Positions 14,844 to 16,295 of a stretch of 16,295 bases of DNA are shown piece after piece. The stretch comes from JBCCAG01 sp050331115 (GTDB lineage Bacteria > Cyanobacteriota > Cyanobacteriia > CAKZMO01): the NCBI GenBank assembly GCA_050331115.1, contig JBHJHD010000084.1:1-16295 (forward strand), read 5' to 3'. The notes under the pieces are model-generated. The model searched no databases. It saw only the letters and a list, made by a program, of their open reading frames with translations, and was not told the origin of the DNA. Positions within the stretch are counted from its first letter, which is position 1. Each line of letters begins with the position of its first letter. Position numbers and translations under genes: made by a program.

Positions 14844-15329
14844 TTAATTGATCTCTGGTACTGTCAGCACCGGGCAGGTCGCATGGTGCAACACATAGTG
14901 ACTGACGCTGCCTAGGAAGAGCTCATCCAGCTTGGAGCGATTAGGCTGACGAATCACGATCAAGTCAGCATTCCAATTTTTCGCCATGTGGCAAATCATA
15001 TTTCCAATGCTGCCAAAGTTTTGGGAGAATTCAACTTCAACGCCAGCTGATTGTGCCTGTGCGGCAAAGTCCTTGAGCATTGACAACCCTTCGTTCTCAA
15101 CCTCCTCCCACCGCTGACGGTAGTCTCGCATGAGTTCGTCAGTCACAAGCGGGTAGCGATACAAAACAGGATTGGGTAGCGTGGGCGTGCTTTTCATTTC
15201 GGGGGAGAAGACGTGCAGCAGCATAAGACTTGCCTGGTTTTGCTGCGCTAGAGCTAGGGCCTGGTTAAAAACCACCTGATCGGTCATGGTGGTTTGGATG
15301 GGGGCGAGAATTTTGCTGAATGTAGACAT
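14844..15329 (-). CDS. Universal stress protein (UspA family), ATP-binding residues altered
   Basis: The product has 161 residues with the single Usp domain fold: strand 1 FSKILAPIQ, helix TDQVVFNQALALAQQNQ, strand ASLMLLHVF, then GSIGNMICHMAKNWNADLIVI and LDELFLGSVSHYVLHHATCPVLTV. In ATP-binding members strand 1 ends in Asp and the loop reads G-xx-G before nine residues and G-S/T. Here the Asp is Gln12 and the loop is RQPNRS (127-132), while GS 140-141 remains. Nucleotide binding is therefore probably weakened or lost, or changed. Usp proteins act in the cytoplasm under starvation and stress. It is the first gene of a unit with ftsH and the TIGR02206-like gene. Copy B of the shared element ends 29 bases upstream of its ATG. 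No strong Shine-Dalgarno is seen (TACTACCC before ATG). Confidence 0.94.
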   Translation of the reverse strand: MSTFSKILAPIQTTMTDQVVFNQALALAQQNQASLMLLHVFSPEMKSTPTLPNPVLYRYPLVTDELMRDYRQRWEEVENEGLSMLKDFAAQAQSAGVEVEFSQNFGSIGNMICHMAKNWNADLIVIRQPNRSKLDELFLGSVSHYVLHHATCPVLTVPEIN

Positions 15330-15358
15330 GGGTAGTAATAAATTGAGCTCTCGTTAGT

Positions 15359-15443
15359 GGCTGGCCGCAAGTATACGGTGTTGGGGTTCGCCCCCCGGCG
15401 AGGAGCAAACCCCTGAGTAGCGTCGTTTATTTATGGCCTCCTA
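15359..15443 (-). promoter_or_regulatory. Shared upstream element, copy B (ahead of USP gene), longest form
   Basis: On the plus strand it begins GGCTGGCCGCAAG, has the core CGGTGTTGGGGTTCGCCC and ends GCGTCGTTTATTTATGGCC. Compared with copy A it holds about 20 more bases after the core. In the minus-strand transcript these let GGGGTTTGC pair with GCGAACCCC, and GGCC at both ends can also pair. A folded leader or a promoter-proximal operator region fits. Confidence 0.65.
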
Positions 15444-15457
15444 ATCAGACGTGATAT

Positions 15458-15696
15458 CTACGAATGAGCGGGTCGTGTTTTGATGGAAGATAAATCCTTC
15501 ATCCAGCGATAAGAGACAAGATTTAATAGCAGTCCTATGCCGAGCAGCAGACCCATAAGAGCTAGCTGATAGCTTGGTACAGCCCATGAAACAGCGGCAT
15601 GAGCGCCAGCTGCGTGTGGAATAAGGTGCCCAGTAAAAAGACAGTCCATAGGGCTGCAATTTTGGCTGGGAAGTTGTTTGCTATTGTCTTACGCAT
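15458..15696 (-). pseudogene. Frameshifted small membrane-protein gene
   Basis: From the ATG at 15696 the frame reads MRKTIANNFPAKIAALWTVF then LLGTLFHTQLALMPLFHGL, a motif I associate with a small cyanobacterial membrane protein family of about 100 residues. It then stops at TAG 15562-15564. A second frame carries on from AVPSYQLALMGLLLGIGLLL to NLVSYRWMKDLSSIKT and stops at 15458. The two halves join at about 15575-15585 (near FHGL/AVPSYQ), which points to a small insertion or deletion. No good ribosome binding site precedes the ATG. Alternatives are programmed frameshifting, a sequencing error, or a true 44-residue product. Confidence 0.6.
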
Positions 15697-15783
15697 GGGA
15701 AATGTGAATAGAGCGGCATCCACAAGATTCAACCTTGCCTTTAGGCTAGGACGAAAAGGTGAGGAACTTATGAAGTCATATCG

Positions 15784-16295
15784 TCACAGAACCTGGCGAT
15801 AGCGATAATAGGCGGCGCAGGCCCCTTCTGATGACACCATCGGTGCGCCCAAGGGATGCTCCGGGCGGCAGCGATCGCCAAAGGCGGGACATTCGTGGGG
15901 CAGCTTCAGCCCCTGCAGGACAAGGCCGCTGATACATGTTGTATCGTGGGTTGCCTTGACCTGCGATTGAAGCCGCTCCGCAAAGCGAATTTGAGCATCA
16001 AACGGGGTGTAGGGCGATCGCAGCCCCAGGCCGCTTTGCGCCAGCGACCCCAACCCCCGCCATACCCGAGGCACCACTTGAAAGACTCGGGCCATGAGCT
16101 GCTGAGCAGTCTGGTTTCCCTGAGTGCTCACAGCGCGAGCGTACTGATTTTCCACCTCAGCCCGTCCTGCCTCTAGCTGCTGCACGCAAAGGTACACGCC
16201 TTGTAAAATATCTACCGGCTCAAACCCCGTGACGACGATAGGTACATGGTGTTCTTGAGCGATCGCTTGATATCCCTCATACCCGGTGACGGTGC
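15784..16295 (-). CDS. hypD: Hydrogenase maturation protein HypD, C-terminal 170 codons (N-terminus outside the window)
   Basis: Reading from the window edge gives TVTGYEGYQAIAQEHHVPIV and VTGFEPVDILQG, then an Arg/Ala-rich helical middle, and finally CISGLVLQGLKLPHECPAFG with DRC.PEHPLGAPMVSSEGAC AAYYRYR. These are characteristic HypD motifs. The four cysteines (C of CISG, CPAFG, CRPEHP and GACAAYY) are the ligands of the [4Fe-4S] cluster in this family. HypD works with HypC and the HypE/HypF products to build and carry the Fe(CN)2CO centre of [NiFe] hydrogenases. Its presence implies a [NiFe] hydrogenase in this organism. The N-terminal GPGCPVC part lies outside the window. The downstream neighbour is the frameshifted small membrane gene, so hypD is probably the last gene of its unit. 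Confidence 0.96.
   Translation of the reverse strand, partial: TVTGYEGYQAIAQEHHVPIVVTGFEPVDILQGVYLCVQQLEAGRAEVENQYARAVSTQGNQTAQQLMARVFQVVPRVWRGLGSLAQSGLGLRSPYTPFDAQIRFAERLQSQVKATHDTTCISGLVLQGLKLPHECPAFGDRCRPEHPLGAPMVSSEGACAAYYRYRQVL

Noticed and set aside
15441..15659. 72-codon minus-strand frame
   Set aside because: It is the third frame across the broken membrane-protein gene; its composition (Ser, Arg, Cys rich) is not that of the gene.

Overview
The window is cyanobacterial. The palindrome GCGATCGC (HIP1) occurs about 18 times in 16.3 kb, and the gene content fits (PRC-barrel protein, FtsH, HypD, a cyanobacterial-type short inverted-repeat element). Every gene I can support lies on the minus strand, so transcription runs from right to left. 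The long plus-strand reading frames are shadows of GC-rich minus-strand genes.

Left part (1-9176): a putative copper-protein cluster. In transcription order it holds a secreted His-rich cupredoxin-like protein (8430-9176), a polytopic membrane protein overlapping it by 23 bases (6992-8452), a 1608-residue secreted multicopper oxidase made of three double-cupredoxin units (2034-6860), and a protein of at least 647 residues that I do not recognise and that runs off the left edge (1-1941). The oxidase carries one complete set of type 1 and trinuclear copper ligands. Its four motifs appear in permuted order: the two motifs normally near the C-terminus come first. From memory, this arrangement, with six cupredoxin domains, resembles the MnxG-type manganese(II) oxidases, so Mn(II) or another metal is a reasonable candidate substrate. 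That is inference.

Middle part (9177-12145): a 672-base intergenic stretch with a perfect 26-base palindrome and several small hairpins, a PRC-barrel protein gene (9849-10544), a small outer-membrane beta-barrel-like protein (10871-11338) with a likely terminator behind it, a 150-base MITE-like element (11581-11730), and the remnant of a small gene interrupted by an in-frame TGA (11734-12039).

Right part (12146-16295): an apparent operon of a universal stress protein, an FtsH protease and a YwaF/TIGR02206-like membrane protein. Upstream of it are a frameshifted small membrane-protein gene and the C-terminal 170 codons of hypD (hydrogenase maturation), which runs off the right edge.

The most unexpected regulatory signal is a related sequence element found three times, in the same orientation and 29-38 bases ahead of the start codons of the PRC-barrel, USP and ftsH genes. 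It suggests a shared leader or promoter element for a stress or protein-quality-control set, although a dispersed repeat that happens to sit there is not excluded.
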